DNA from: Maratus speciosus
Taxonomy: Eukaryota; Arthropoda; Arachnida; Araneae; Salticidae
NCBI GenBank assembly: GCA_963932465.1
Contig: OZ010800.1
Coordinates: 36,818,352-36,882,351 of the forward strand
Direction of reading: 5' to 3'
Length of the DNA: 64,000 nt
This document shows positions 21,830 through 33,130 of the stretch, one piece after another. The notes under the pieces are model-generated. The model did not search any database, was not told where the DNA came from, and was given only the letters and a program-made list of their open reading frames with translations. The translations under genes were made by a program, and so were the position numbers. Positions within the stretch are counted from its first letter, which is position 1. Each line of letters starts with the position of its first letter.

Positions 21830-22753
21830 ATGTCAGTGCTCGTCCTAAAAATGAGTTGTGAGTTTTGTATGGAGTCTCACCCCCATAAATTGGTGCGGTT
21901 TCAAAGATATATTTATAACGTTTTTCGAGACCTCATTAATGAAAAAGTACTTATTGTCTATATGGATGACTTCATAATGCCAGCTGAAAACGAAGTCGAA
22001 GGACTTCAGAAATTACAACGCGTCCTTACAACTGCATCCGAATATGGTTTAGAACTGAATCTCAAAAAATGCCACTTTCTACAACGAGAAATTGATTTTT
22101 TGGGTTACCACATTAAAAATGGTCAACTGCACCCATCCCCCTTAAAAACTAAAGCTGTCCTTAATTTCCCAGAACCTAAAAGTATAAAAGATGTACATTC
22201 ATTTGTCGGATTAACTTCATATTTTCGTAAATTCATTCAAGATTACTCTTTAATAGCTAAGCCTTTAACAGATCTTCTTAGAAAGGACACTAAATTTCAC
22301 TTTGGCGACCAGCAACGAAATGCATTTAATCAGCTGAAACACATCCTTTCTTCAGGTCCTGTTTTAAGCATTTATAACCCTAGTAACGAAACAGAAGTTC
22401 ACTGTGATGCATCTATTGACGGTTACGGAGCAGTCCTCCTTCAAAAGTCTTCTATTGACAATCAATTTCACCCTGTCTATTTTATGAGCAAAAAAACCAC
22501 AGATGCCGAACGTAAATATTCGAGTTATGAATTAGAAGTTTTAGCTGTCATAGAAGCCCTTAAAAAATTTCGCGTTTACATTCTAGGTATTCCTTTCAAG
22601 ATAGTCACAGATTGCAACGCATTCGCCCTTACTATGAATAAAAAAGATCTTTGCACCAAGATTGCTCGATGGGCTTTAATGTTAGCTGACTATAACTATA
22701 CAATCGAACACAGACAAGGTACACGCATGCGCCAATGTCGACGCTTTAAGTAG
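21830..22753 (+). pseudogene. Ty3/gypsy pol fragment: reverse transcriptase C-half and RNase H
   Basis: The reading frame opens inside the LTR and enters RT without its N-terminal third. Visible landmarks: an FQRYIYNVFRDLI block, the catalytic YMDD at about residue 44, the LNLKKCHFL and FLGY motifs, the connection FVGLTSYFRKFI, then the RNase H-like region with HCDASIDGYGAVLLQ, YSSYELEVLAVIEAL and TDCNAF. The frame is lost close to the end of RNase H (about 22733). The order RT-RNase H-integrase is that of Ty3/gypsy elements. Lack of gag, protease and the RT finger region means it cannot be autonomous. Confidence 0.9.
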
Positions 22754-22766
22754 AAATCCAATATGT

Positions 22767-23983
22767 ATGGTCATTCAAGATAGTTTTACTACCAAAATCA
22801 TACAATCACAGAACACTGACGAACATATACAGGCCATCAAAGAAATTTTGAAAACAAAGCCATATGACAACTATTTCCTTAAAAATAACGTTCTCTATAA
22901 AAATCATAAAGGTATCGATCTGATAGTTGTGCCGGATGAAATGCAGCTAAATGTCATTAAACACGTTCATGACAAAGGACATTTTGGCCGTAAACGCTGT
23001 GAAGAACTCCTTAACGAAGAATTTCTCATCCCTAATATGTCAAATAAAATTGATAAAATTATAGCAAATTGTGTAACATGCCTTCTGTATAATCGCAAAC
23101 GTGGCAAACAAGAAGGTGAATTACATCCCTTACCTAAAGAAGAGAGTCCTCTCGAAACCTACCACATTGATCATTTAGGCCCTCTTGAAACAACCAACAA
23201 AAATTATAAACATATTTTGTCTTTAATAGACGCATTTACTAAATTCGTCTGGTTGTATCCATGTAAAAGTACTTCTGCTACCGAAGTTATATCAAACTAC
23301 GACAACAAAGTCATACTTTTGGCAATCCTTCCATTATCATTAGCGATAAAGGTCCTGCATTTACAAGCAAAGAATTTGCTGATTATTGTCAAGATGAAAA
23401 TATAAAGCACGAGACAGTTACAACTGGCCTTCCCCGTGCCAATGGTCAAGTAGAGCGACTTAATTCCACCATAATTTCTGTAATCTCTAAAATGTCCAAA
23501 GACGATCCGACCAAATGGTTTAAACATGTTCCTAAAGTTCAACAAGTCATTAATTCAACTTACCAAAGAAGCATTAAGAGAACACCGTTTGAAGTATTAT
23601 TTGGTACAAAAATGAAACAGAAAGAAGATGTACAAATTATTGACCTCTTAAACAGTGCAGTCGAAGAACAATTTATGAAAGACAGAGAAGAGCTCCGTAA
23701 AGAAGCCAAGAAGAATATTCTGGAAATTCAACAAGAAAACCGCAAGCACTATAATTTACGACGTAAGAAACCCCGTAAGTACAAGCTTGGTGACCTTGTA
23801 GCAATTAAGAGAACCCAGCAAGGACCAGGTTTAAAGTTGAAATCTAAATTCTTAGGTCCGTATAAAGTAATCAAAGTGAAGTCTAACGACACCTACGACG
23901 TAGCGAAAATCTCATCAACTGAAGGACCGATAAATACTAACTCCTGTGCTGAATACATGAAACCTTGGCCTGACAAAAACTGA
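22767..23983 (+). pseudogene. Ty3/gypsy pol fragment: integrase with GPY/F tail
   Basis: Two frames carry one integrase. The first (22767-23305) has the zinc-binding H..H..C..C region (HVHDKGHFG to NCVTC) and the first catalytic Asp in YHIDHLGPL. A frame change near 23306 is followed by the second Asp (ISDKGPAF) and the Glu (NGQVERLN), then the INSTYQRSIKRTPFEVLFG block. A C-terminal KSKFLGPYKV segment is a GPY/F module, and the protein ends at 23983. No chromodomain is seen. The break makes this copy inactive. Confidence 0.9.
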
Positions 23984-24230
23984 AACTTAAAAAAAAAAAA
24001 AAAAAAAAAAAAATTTTTTTTTTAAATCTTTTCTTTCCGTGTCCTATAAACATTTTACAAATCACTGCTTTCAAAGAAATCTCTATAAGATGTTACGCTA
24101 CTTCAACTATGATGTGCAGATTAATTTTTTTTTTCTTTTCCCCTAAGAACAGTTACTGGTTTTTGTTTTTGTTTTTTCAGATTCTATTTTACCACATGTC
24201 GCTGCGGCAGCTCCAGATGTCAGGACGGCC
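23984..24230. other. Post-pol spacer with A/T tracts
   Basis: About 25 A followed by a T-run directly follow the pol stop, then T-rich sequence leads to the 3' LTR. No clean polypurine tract precedes the LTR. The minus-strand ORF across 24143-24409 is an LTR shadow. Confidence 0.6.
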
Positions 24231-24617
24231 GCTTGTGGAGATTTCGCAAGCAACACCTGCATTAGACTGAGTGTCTCCGTATTTTCCGCTTCGAGATTAA
24301 AAAAGGAAACGAGCCTTAACGAAGCTGTGTGAAGTAAAAATGCAGAAGAAGTAAAGAGAACGAAATGAGTTCGACGACGGAAGGTTTTTTTTAATAAAGA
24401 ACAGAACATATTTCGATGAAATAAGATTGAATATTTACACGACGTAAGAAAATCTCAGAAATATATTCGACGACGTCCTGAATTACAGACTTTAAGCTAA
24501 TTAAAGAACGAGAAGAGTGTTTATATCTGTATTTTTTATTTGTGTGTTCGTCCCAATAAATGTCAGTGCTCGTCCTAAAAGTGAGTTGTGAGTTTTGTAT
24601 GGAGTCTCACCCCCATA
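24231..24617 (+). repeat. 3' LTR of the gypsy-type element
   Basis: Starts near GCTTGTGGAGATTTCG and ends near GAGTCTCACCCCCATA. A TGTGG...CCCCCA core is compatible with the TG...CA convention. It contains AATAAAG (24393-24399) where the split 5' copy has TATAAAG, a possible TATA box created at the insertion junction, and a CCCAATAAATG phrase that could be a poly(A) signal. It is the uninterrupted reference that dates the two insertions in the 5' LTR. Confidence 0.85.
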
Positions 24618-24759
24618 TATGTATACATAAATGTATGTATATATACATATATATTTACACATATATATGTGTGTATATGTATATATATGTATATTTACAT
24701 ATATGTATGTATATAAATATGTATATATAACACTGGCGCCCGGCTAACCGAAAAGTACC
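24616..24759 (+). mobile_element. Right half of split palindromic MITE
   Basis: The AT-alternating core is nearly identical to that of 19932-20122 and ends in CACTGGCGCCCGGCTAACCG followed by AAAAGTACC. It joins directly to the end of the 3' LTR; its missing left half is at 11473-11524. Confidence 0.8.
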
Positions 24760-24889
24760 AAAAGAATTTATTCAGTATGTTTTTAAAATCATGGTAATCT
24801 AGTGTTTTTATTTAATTTAGGAGTATAAATCCATTGCCACAATTTAAAGTTTGAATAAACAATGATTTGTGGGGCATTTTTTAAGACCC

Positions 24890-25165
24890 TTTAGTGGGGA
24901 AAACAGTCAAAACTTTCGATTAATTTCTGTACAAAATATTTGCTACTACTAATTAAACTGACAACAACAAACAACAATTATTTTTGACATCTGTTCTATC
25001 TGCAGACAGTAAAGCCGTAAAGTAGACGCTTGCGCAGTAAAATATTGCCTTTGATTGGTTGCCATAAGGATTTTATATGTAACCAGTGAAAACGCTCTTA
25101 GGTTAAGGTTTTAGGTCACTAGGATTTTTTAGGTCGTTAGAACGACCAGTGAAAACGTACCTTAA
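24890..25165. repeat. Dispersed repeat segments, CCAGTGAAAACG type
   Basis: 24890-25005 matches 51667-51790 in direct orientation (shared AAACTTTCGATTA, CAAAATATTT, AACAATTATTT). 25012-25165 is an inverted counterpart of 38200-38345 (shared GTAAAGTAGACGCTTGCGCA, AACCAGTGAAAACGCTCTTA, CCAGTGAAAACG, CCTTAAC). The CACTGGT/ACCAGTG half-site occurs twice in each copy. Possibly a transposon end or a duplicated promoter region. Confidence 0.6.
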
Positions 25166-25620
25166 CTGATAAGAAGGGAGGCTACTACTGCTTTCGCATG
25201 AACAGTTTCACTGGGTGGCGAGGGTTTTTCCTTACGTCTACGGAGCCTTCCCTTCTTTACGCTAGAAGTTTTTACCTTGACCACGTGATCAAAACGTAGT
25301 TGGAATCAAAATTTTTCCTTCTTCCATGGATGGAATATCCTCCATAAACAGTCGAATTCCGGCTTCGTCCGAGTACGAAAATTTGGCGGAACGCCCCTCT
25401 TCGTGACGTCACTTTGATGTCATAGGGGCGTAGAAAAGGGAAAACTGTATTCTGGGCCACTTCTTTTCGTATTTGGCGAAAGATTAGATACGAAAATTTA
25501 TTTCGGATGTTTACATTTTTTCGGATGCTATTTTCGCCATCTCAAAGCAGGCGAAACGAGGGTAAAAAGCCCATTTCGGACGCAACTTTTATGATTGTTT
25601 ACATATGATAGGACATTTTA
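25166..25620. promoter_or_regulatory. CpG-bearing patch with TGACGTCA and CACGTG
   Basis: Markedly richer in CG than its surroundings. It contains CCACGTGATC (25279), GTGACGTCAC (25403) and several TACGAAAAT/TTCGGA phrases. The TTCG..TACGAA wording is partly shared with 32640-32790. It could be a promoter region or a transposon with such sites. No start site can be shown. Confidence 0.35.
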
Positions 25621-26205
25621 ATAAGTAAGTTTCTAGCATTTTTCAATGTTAGGATTTTTTTATGGCATTTGTGAGGAATATTATAATGTATTTGGTAAAA
25701 AATGAGCGTTAACTCCGTTATTTTGATGTGGGGAGGTTTTAATTTTTATTTATTTATTTATTTTAAAATAAATTATGTACATTATAAAAAAATATTTTTA
25801 TTTTTAAGAACAAACAGATGTTTGGAAAGGATTTTAAAGTTGTAGAATTTTTTTTTAAATGGAGATAAATTGGAAGAATCTGAGATATTTTGATAGCATT
25901 GGTACCCTCTGATCAAAATCCAAAAGGGATGGGGGTGGATTTTTCAACAAATGAATAATTATTATAATAAATAAAAACACTTTGCTTTCAATTATAACCG
26001 TTTTATCTATATTTAATTATTTAAAGTCAAATGGGTAAAATAAATTTAATATTTTCTTTTAATCATTGAAAAAAACAAATTTCAAGGATTCGGAGTTGAT
26101 GCTCTACTACAAATGCAGTTAGTTATACAAAGAGTTTAATTAATAAATATAAAAGAGAGTTTAATTTATAAAGAATTGTTATATGCTACATAGTTTTAAA
26201 CATAA
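25621..26205. other. AT-rich spacer
   Basis: No gene or repeat recognised. Confidence 0.4.
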
Positions 26206-26349
26206 TACTTATCCCAAGAAATACATGCTATTAATATCCAACTTTATTTATTTATTTTACATAAAACCTTAGGTTTTGATGAATGCTTAGCTGAAAATTT
26301 GCTGTATGATCTACCTCTTCCCATTAAAGTTGACAAGAATAAGAAATAA
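26206..26349 (+). CDS. Possible terminal exon of an unidentified gene
   Basis: An open frame ends in FDECLAENLLYDLPLPIKV, then DKNKK and a stop at 26347-26349. A pyrimidine/AT-rich stretch ending in TTAG (26269-26272) could be a 3' splice site, leaving a 25-codon last exon. Codon choice and acidic/hydrophobic patterning look protein-like, unlike the surrounding AT-rich DNA. An AATAAAATG string at 26475 could be a poly(A) signal. I do not recognise the protein and see no upstream exon, so this may be a chance ORF. Confidence 0.3.
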   Translation, partial: YLSQEIHAINIQLYLFILHKTLGFDECLAENLLYDLPLPIKVDKNKK

Positions 26350-27369
26350 TCTGTACTGAGGTATACATCAAACCGAGATAACTTTTAATATTAATATAAT
26401 TTTTGAAATTGTTATATTTATGTGTAAGAAAAATATATACTGTTACTTTCTTGTATTTTCCAAAAAATGGTGAAGAATAAAATGTTTTTCTAACTTCCTT
26501 TTATTTATTTATTATTATTGTATAATTATATCTCAACCCTGCATCTATTGCTGTCTTACACAACTTTTGCATTTTTTTTTTTTCCAAGTACACATACATT
26601 AAACAAATTACAGAAATTTTATAATCTTCTTCAAATTTTATTAAAATATCAATGTGTGAGAATTACTTTTTAATAAATGTGAAAATAAATAAAGTCCATG
26701 AAATCATCTTTTCAAAAATATATTAGCAATTTAGTACTATTATTACAAAATTTGGATGGCTTTGTTACTAATTATTTATGCATTTCCAATATCAAAATAT
26801 CAAGGCAAAAACTGAATAATAAATACATGGTAGAATTTAATTATTAAAGTTTTTTTTAATATAGCATATTTTACAGTAACAATAATCTAAAAGTTAAAAT
26901 ACCAGTGAAAATCTTTTTTACTACAGCTACAAAATCAACTTCATACCTACATGAATAAAATTTTCAGACAAAAAAAAAAAAAAAAAAAAAATCTATGAGT
27001 GTTTTATAAGCATCTTTGATTAAAGTTTGTTGCTTGCTGATTAACTTTATTTTTGTGGTTTATATTCTGTGAAAATTGCTTTTTATGAAAATTTTACTAC
27101 CCTTTTTGAGAGAAAGTTTTAAAAATGTTTATTTATTAAGAACATGAAACTTTTATTCATGTGCTTTATACATTAATGACACACATATAAATATACATAA
27201 ATTAAATTTTGATTGCTGTAAAAGTAGAAAGTTTGAACTTTAAAACAGTGTTTAAAAAAAAAAATAATAATTCTTCTTGATTTTATAGAAATTGTTTAAG
27301 TAATATCAAAAGCAGACAAATGACTTACTTGTATAATAAATTGCATATTAGAACAGACGAGTAAAGTTC
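26350..27369. other. AT-rich sequence, no gene seen
   Basis: Long AT-rich DNA with A-tracts (about 26970-26990). Nothing recognised beyond low complexity. Confidence 0.45.
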
Positions 27370-29220
27370 AATGGGAGTTTTAAAAAAAGCTATTCATTTT
27401 AATTTGTTTACAGTTGAAAATATGCTTTTTACATTAGATTTATAATATTTAAAAAAAAAAGAAGAAGAAGAAAGTATTAAGTTTTTTAAAAGAATGTGTA
27501 TCACATTTTTTAAATTTTCAACCACTATTTTAATAAGATGCATGATAAATAAATATTAATTGATGTTCCTGTAAAAATAAAAGAAAAAAAAGAATGTCGG
27601 TTATGGTGTGTTGCTATAGTGATTGAAAGCTTTAAAAATTAAACTTGCAGGCATTTTATTTCATGAAGATATATTTTGGGAGATTTAGATTTTTCTTTAC
27701 TCTTGATTTTTCATAGAATTTTCTAATTTAACATAAAGGCAATAATAATAGTAATAATGGTTTAAAAAAAAAATAGAAATAATTTTTATTTTCATCAGGG
27801 TTGAAAAAAAACTTTATATATATATATTTTTTAAATAAATATTAAAAATGAAATACATTTCTTTATTATCGTAAAAAAAGGAAGCATTTGAAGTGTATTT
27901 ATACAAAGAATTAATTTCAAATGGTTCTTTTTCTGAGAGAGAGAGGGGAGAGGGGGCATATCATTTACATTAATTTTCTCTTTTTTAATGCACTGTTTTT
28001 GAAAACATGTAGCAAAATACTTAGTTTACTAGGAAAGGGCATGATATTTTTTATCAACACTTAATCTTATTTAAAAATTGTTTAAACAACTGTTTATATT
28101 GCCAGTCTTACCTCAATAACTGTGAATAGTTTTTTTTTTCCTTTAGTCTTTTCTAAGTTACATTATCTCAATATATCAATTACACGACTGATTAAATCTG
28201 TACTTGTTTACATTCCTGTTACCCATTTACAATAAACAAATTCTATCCTCAAGCAATGTGATTTAACACCAATAATGTATTAAGATAAGCATAACATCAT
28301 GTTCAATCAACTGTATTACTACATGTCACATACAACATGCACATTTCAACTTTATTTTGTGGATAAGTCAGTTTAGCTGTTATAATGAAGAATATATGTT
28401 AATTGCTGAAAATAATTGATAAATAATGACTTAGGAAATGTATTAAAATGAAAAGTTAGGATATAAAATAAGGATATGCTCTTATTAATGTACTTAAAAA
28501 AAATAATAAAAGCATGAACTGCTGTAAAATATTGTATTTTGCTTATGAAAGGTAATATAAAAATTACACAGTGAAAACAAATAACATTGTAAGCTTTTGC
28601 TGATTATCTCTGCATAAAGGTAAACAGCTCTGATATTTAATATAAAGTTGAATTTTTGGGGTGGTTTTATTAAAGCTATTCTTTTTATTTTTACCGGTTG
28701 AAAATATCCCTTTTTAATTAGATTTATATGTATAAAGTAAAAATAAGTTGCATTAAAGAGTCTTTGTGCTTTCAGAACTATCAATCACTAACTTAATAAG
28801 ATGAAAAAGCGTTTGTTTATAGAAATCTAACTTGCAATCATTTTATTTCTTGCAAATGTATTCAGTAATTTATTCCTTGATTTTGCACAGAAATCTAAAC
28901 ATAATTTATATTTTCGTCACAATGTTCAGCGAAAAAAAAAAAAAAAAAAAAAAAAGGCATAACTTTACTCATTTCGCTTGACTTATGAATATAAGCATTA
29001 TAAATTAAATACATTTCTTTATTACCTGTTTTTAAAATGCAAATTCAACAACAATAAAAAAAAGGCTGACTTATGTGAGCCATTTTTACAAAGAGTAGCT
29101 TTCAAAAGCTCTTTTTTTTTATGTTTATGTGTGTGTGTGTGTGTGGGGGGGTTTATTTACAAATTTAATCACATTAGAAGAAATACCTTTGATAACAGTA
29201 AAAGTTTCAATTTTTTTTAG
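27370..29220. repeat. Diverged ~1.2-kb direct repeat
   Basis: Phrases near 27390-27720 recur in order near 28660-28900: AAAGCTATTC, GTTGAAAATAT, TTAGATTTATA, CTTAATAAGATG-like, AACTTGCA..CATTTTATTTC, CTTGATTTT. AAATACATTTCTTTATTA recurs at about 27852 and 29006. It looks like an old tandem duplication in AT-rich DNA. A (GT)n tract lies at 29131-29144 and GAGAGA near 27935. No coding signal. Confidence 0.45.
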
Positions 29221-29343
29221 TTTCTTCTAATGAAATATTTAAGACTCAGAATTGTATTCTGTTGTAACACATTCTACTCACCATGTAAATATTTTGATTC
29301 TTTAAATATATTAGACATTCTGATAAATTCATAATTTAAAAAA

Positions 29344-31021
29344 TAGGGTAGTACGAGGTAAATGTGGGTCACTCTCATTCTGGGGCAATTATGGGTCACC
29401 TAGTTTTTATCACTATGAAATCTACTAACATAAATTCTAAAATAGTGGATAGGCTCTCCGATTAGTCTACTTTATTATGCATAAAAAAGTTTTATTTTAA
29501 TTTTGCTGCATAATGTGAGTTGAAATGTTTTTGTAACATGCTACAAATTCATCTTTCAAAAAGATTGCCTTCAAAAATTGCACTTTTTACTAAGATCCAT
29601 GCCACATTAACATAAGTGTTTAGATTTTTTTTATGCTTATTTTAAGTATAGATACTATAAAGTTTTTAAGTACATGCACTTTTTGTTCCTATTTGTTTTC
29701 AAATAGACTCTAGATGTATACCCAATTATGTCCCAAATACCTGGGGTAATTCTGGGTCACGGGGGCAATTCTGGGTCAGGATGTTTTTTCCATTCTTAAT
29801 GGCATTTTTTAAATTTTAGGCATGCAATGCAATTGTTAATTTATGATTTAAGGGTTTTCAAAAAAAAAAAAAAAAAAATAAATAATTTAAAATAAAAAAT
29901 AAATATACAGTATTGTAAACCTAAAGTTACTTTTGAAGTAGACTAGATAAAATATTTTTATAAACATCTCTTTTTTAAACTTTAATTGTTAACTGTTTGC
30001 ACATGGTGCTGGATTCATATCTTTATAGTGTGGAGAAGTTAATTAGATACAAAACGTTAAAAAAATATGAACCCCAAAAAGATTCTTGTTGCTTAAAAGA
30101 ACAAAGTAGTGTTGTAAAAAAAACCAAAATTATTTTTTCAACTAACGAGTAAAATGCTTTTAAGCATGCATCCTTTAATTTTAACCATATTATGCTATGT
30201 AGGGTAACTGTAATTGTTTGAATATTAATTTTTAGGCCTAATTGTTAGAACACAGTGAAACATATGTGCTAGATTCATATTTTTATAATTTACAGCAGTT
30301 AATTTCAGGAAAACTATAGACCTAAATAAATCAGTCAAGTATAAATTTTACTCATGTACAAAGTTTTTCGTATGATGATTATCTATCAGTATGATTCACC
30401 TTACCAATAACAGAGTCCTTGTACAAAATTGAAACTCATCTTTGTGCCAAGCATTCTTCAAAAGCAGATTGCAACGACACATTTTTCTAGATTAATATCT
30501 TGGATAATAAGTAACAAATATTTTTTTAAATCATTATTAACTATGCTTGGATGATTCTGCATAAATACACACCTCAAGTATCCCTTAGCTCTCTTGCTAA
30601 GCACCTGCAAAGTAAAGTTTGTGTCTAACAGAAAAATGTGATTTTTGTAAACATCCCATAAAAATAAATGGCATTTTCATTTATTTTTTATATCTTTTTA
30701 AAATTTTTAAGCTTTAATGATGAAAATGTCTACTTTAGAGGCAATTTCTAAAAACTTTCAAACATATTTTATTAAAAAAATATGCATTAATGCTTCATAA
30801 AGACAGTGACCCATAATTACCTCGTTGCCGGGGTAATTATAGGTCACTTAAAAAATTCAGTTGAAAAATAAATAAAAATATTTTGAGTAAACTGAATATT
30901 TTATACAAAAGCTACAATACTAAGTCAACTTCATGCAAAATTTGAAAATTTCATCTTTTTTATTTTTCTAGATATTGAGATCTTATTGTTTTCTGACCCA
31001 TATTTACCCCGTGTCACCCTA
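29344..31021. mobile_element. 1.7-kb TIR element, GGTAAATGTGGGTCA family
   Basis: Left end TAGGGTAGTACGAGGTAAAT then GTGGGTCA; the right end read backwards is TAGGGTGACACGGGGTAAAT then ATGGGTCA. The same G-rich phrase recurs inside (near 29381, 29741-29780, 30808-30848) in the forms GGGGCAATTATGGGTCACC and GGGGTAATTCTGGGTCAC. TA occurs at both borders. No transposase remains. Organisation parallels 6290-7431 and 57124-58764. Confidence 0.75.
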
Positions 31022-32480
31022 TATATACGATTAATAACGATTAAAACCTGACGATTCTGTGAGTCATTCATAGTTTCTTATTTTACATATTGGTTTCCTA
31101 TGTTCATTTCTAAATCATCTTTAGAACTTTATCAATTTCTTCATATATTTGTGATTTCAAATTTATTATACATATGTATATATACATATTTCTTTTTACT
31201 CTCTAAGCAGGATTTGTGTTTTTTTTTTTTAATCAAAATTTAATTTTAAAAGTACGATTTTAAAGAAAAATACCCTTCGCTGAATCATTAAAATTAAATT
31301 ATTAATTAGAAAAGCTTATTTAAATTTATCTGAAAAAAAATAATAAACTCATTCACCTGGTTAATTTGAAATATTTTAAACATATAAAAATTAATTACAG
31401 TTACATAGTTAAAATAATAGAGCAATATAAACAGAGATTTTAATTTGAAAATGTGAATTCGATTTTACTTTTGAAAACATGAAATAAATAAAACAAATTA
31501 TCTTGTGTTGTATGAGCACTTCCAGTTATACTAGCTACAATTTAACATATATCCTATATACCTATTACCTTAACTTACCCATTCTCAATTTATGATTTTA
31601 TTTTAAAATGTTATGTTTGATTTAAATAAAATTAAAAAAGCCTCTTCCACTTTCTAAATTTACAATGCATTTTTGGACATACATAATTATAATATTTATT
31701 ACAAAATATCTTGATATAGATTTAAAATAACATTTTTTGAAAGGTTAATTTAAATATTTTTTTTAAATCAGTTCATTTAAATTATGATTAAAATCAACTA
31801 CTCCAGCCACCTAAGTAAAATATAAACATGTAAAACATAAACATTTGAGTATAACTTTAAATAAAATGAATGAATAAAAAATATAAACTTTTTTCCAACA
31901 GTATAAAAAAATTCACTTCATCAGTGCTGAGTAAATTGATATAATTCCCCACCCCTGGGCATACACACATTAGTTACTCAATTTCATGTTTGAAATTTTC
32001 ACATTCTATTTTTTTGTTTAAACTGCAAAAAATATTATTATTAAACAACGCTAAAATTTAAAATTTCCCCTCTAGCGATAAGATTTTTTAGTCCTAAAGT
32101 AAATAATAAAAATGCATATAGCTGGCTTCCTACCTTTAAAGTCTTTATGGCTTTGAAATTTTACCAAGTTGTCCTTGTATAATGGTATAGAAAAATAGTA
32201 ACTTCTAATGCTGGAGGATACTTTCTTCCTTATCATTTGTAGAAATAACTGAATCATTATTGCCAAAGTATGTGGATTTTAATCAACACATACATGAGGC
32301 AATATGTATTCAGGCAAAAGTTTTGTGTTCTTTTAAATTAAATTCGTCACACTCAGATCCTTAGTATGCAGACACTCTGAAACAGCAGCCTTTTCATTAT
32401 AACAGGAATTTCATTAAGACTGTAATGTTAAATTATCTTATACGGCAAAAATTGCAAATTTCAAACACTACTAAACTGTC
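31022..32480. other. AT-rich sequence, no feature recognised
   Basis: Low-complexity AT-rich DNA. Short ORFs such as 32072-32266 (minus) show no motif. Confidence 0.45.
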
Positions 32481-33130
32481 ATTAGTTTTATGTTTACACG
32501 TTTTAGGATGAAACTACGATACGATAATGATTACTTCGATTAATAAATGATGGATTTCCATTGGTTATATCGTGATATCAATCATCGTAATCTGTAAAAC
32601 TGACGTGAATTTGGGAGGAGCTATCACCGCCTTTTCGGACGCTGTATAGCATCCGTAATCACTTTCGAATGTACGAAAATCTGATCCCAGAATAGCACTT
32701 TTCGCCAGATACGAATTAGGATACGATACGAAAGAGTGTTTTCACGTGACGTCGTAACGAACGTTCGAATTCCTTTCGCACCCTGCGGGAATCGGACTCA
32801 AAGTCTTTTTTTTTTGGAGGGTTACCTCTGCAGAGGCGTGGCTGTTGCCATTAGTGGATCACAGATTATTAAATATTTTTACATTGTGTCTTGATATTTA
32901 ATCTGTATCGTGGATACAGTCAACGCCCCCTAGATAATGGAAACAGCTTAGACATGCAATTTTGACGTCACCAATAGTAGGGGGAGGCTAACGAAAAAGA
33001 CAGGCTACCGCCGAGCACCATTGAGGAATGAGATAGATGGAGGTGCAGTAAGGTGGTTGGGGGTGACGTCAAAAAAGTAACCCTAAAATCTGCTACAGAA
33101 GGCCCAAACAAAACCACGTGCTTTGACACG
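32481..33130. promoter_or_regulatory. CG-richer patch with CRE-like sites
   Basis: It contains CACGTGACGTCG (32734), TTGACGTCACC (32963) and GTGACGTCA (33063). Two segments have inverted counterparts downstream: GAGATAGATGGA (about 33025-33045) with about 37890-37910, and AAGGCCCAAACAAAAC (about 33099-33115) with about 36385-36398, each next to a CACGTG. A palindromic ATATCGTGATAT lies near 32564. Could be promoters or dispersed transposon ends; no transcript can be seen. Confidence 0.35.

Larger units (their letters stand above)
11524..24617 (+). mobile_element. Ty3/gypsy-type LTR element with nested insertions
   Basis: The 3' LTR (24231-24617) is intact. The 5' LTR is present in three pieces, 11524-11628, 12347-12444 and 21661-21887, separated by a 0.7-kb MITE and a 9.2-kb unit. 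The pieces match the 3' LTR almost perfectly; I count three differences over the last ~220 bp, so the element is young. A 35-base stretch (11594-11628) is absent from the 3' LTR. Internal DNA starts in the middle of reverse transcriptase, so gag, protease and the primer-binding region are missing. The flanking target is the AT core of a palindromic MITE, so the exact target duplication cannot be resolved. Confidence 0.8.

Noticed and set aside
24143..24409. 88-codon minus-strand ORF
   Set aside because: It overlaps the 3' LTR start; the equivalent segment at 12317-12511 reads differently after the insertion and no motif is present.
29131..29148. (GT)n run as a regulatory element
   Set aside because: A short ordinary microsatellite next to a G-run.
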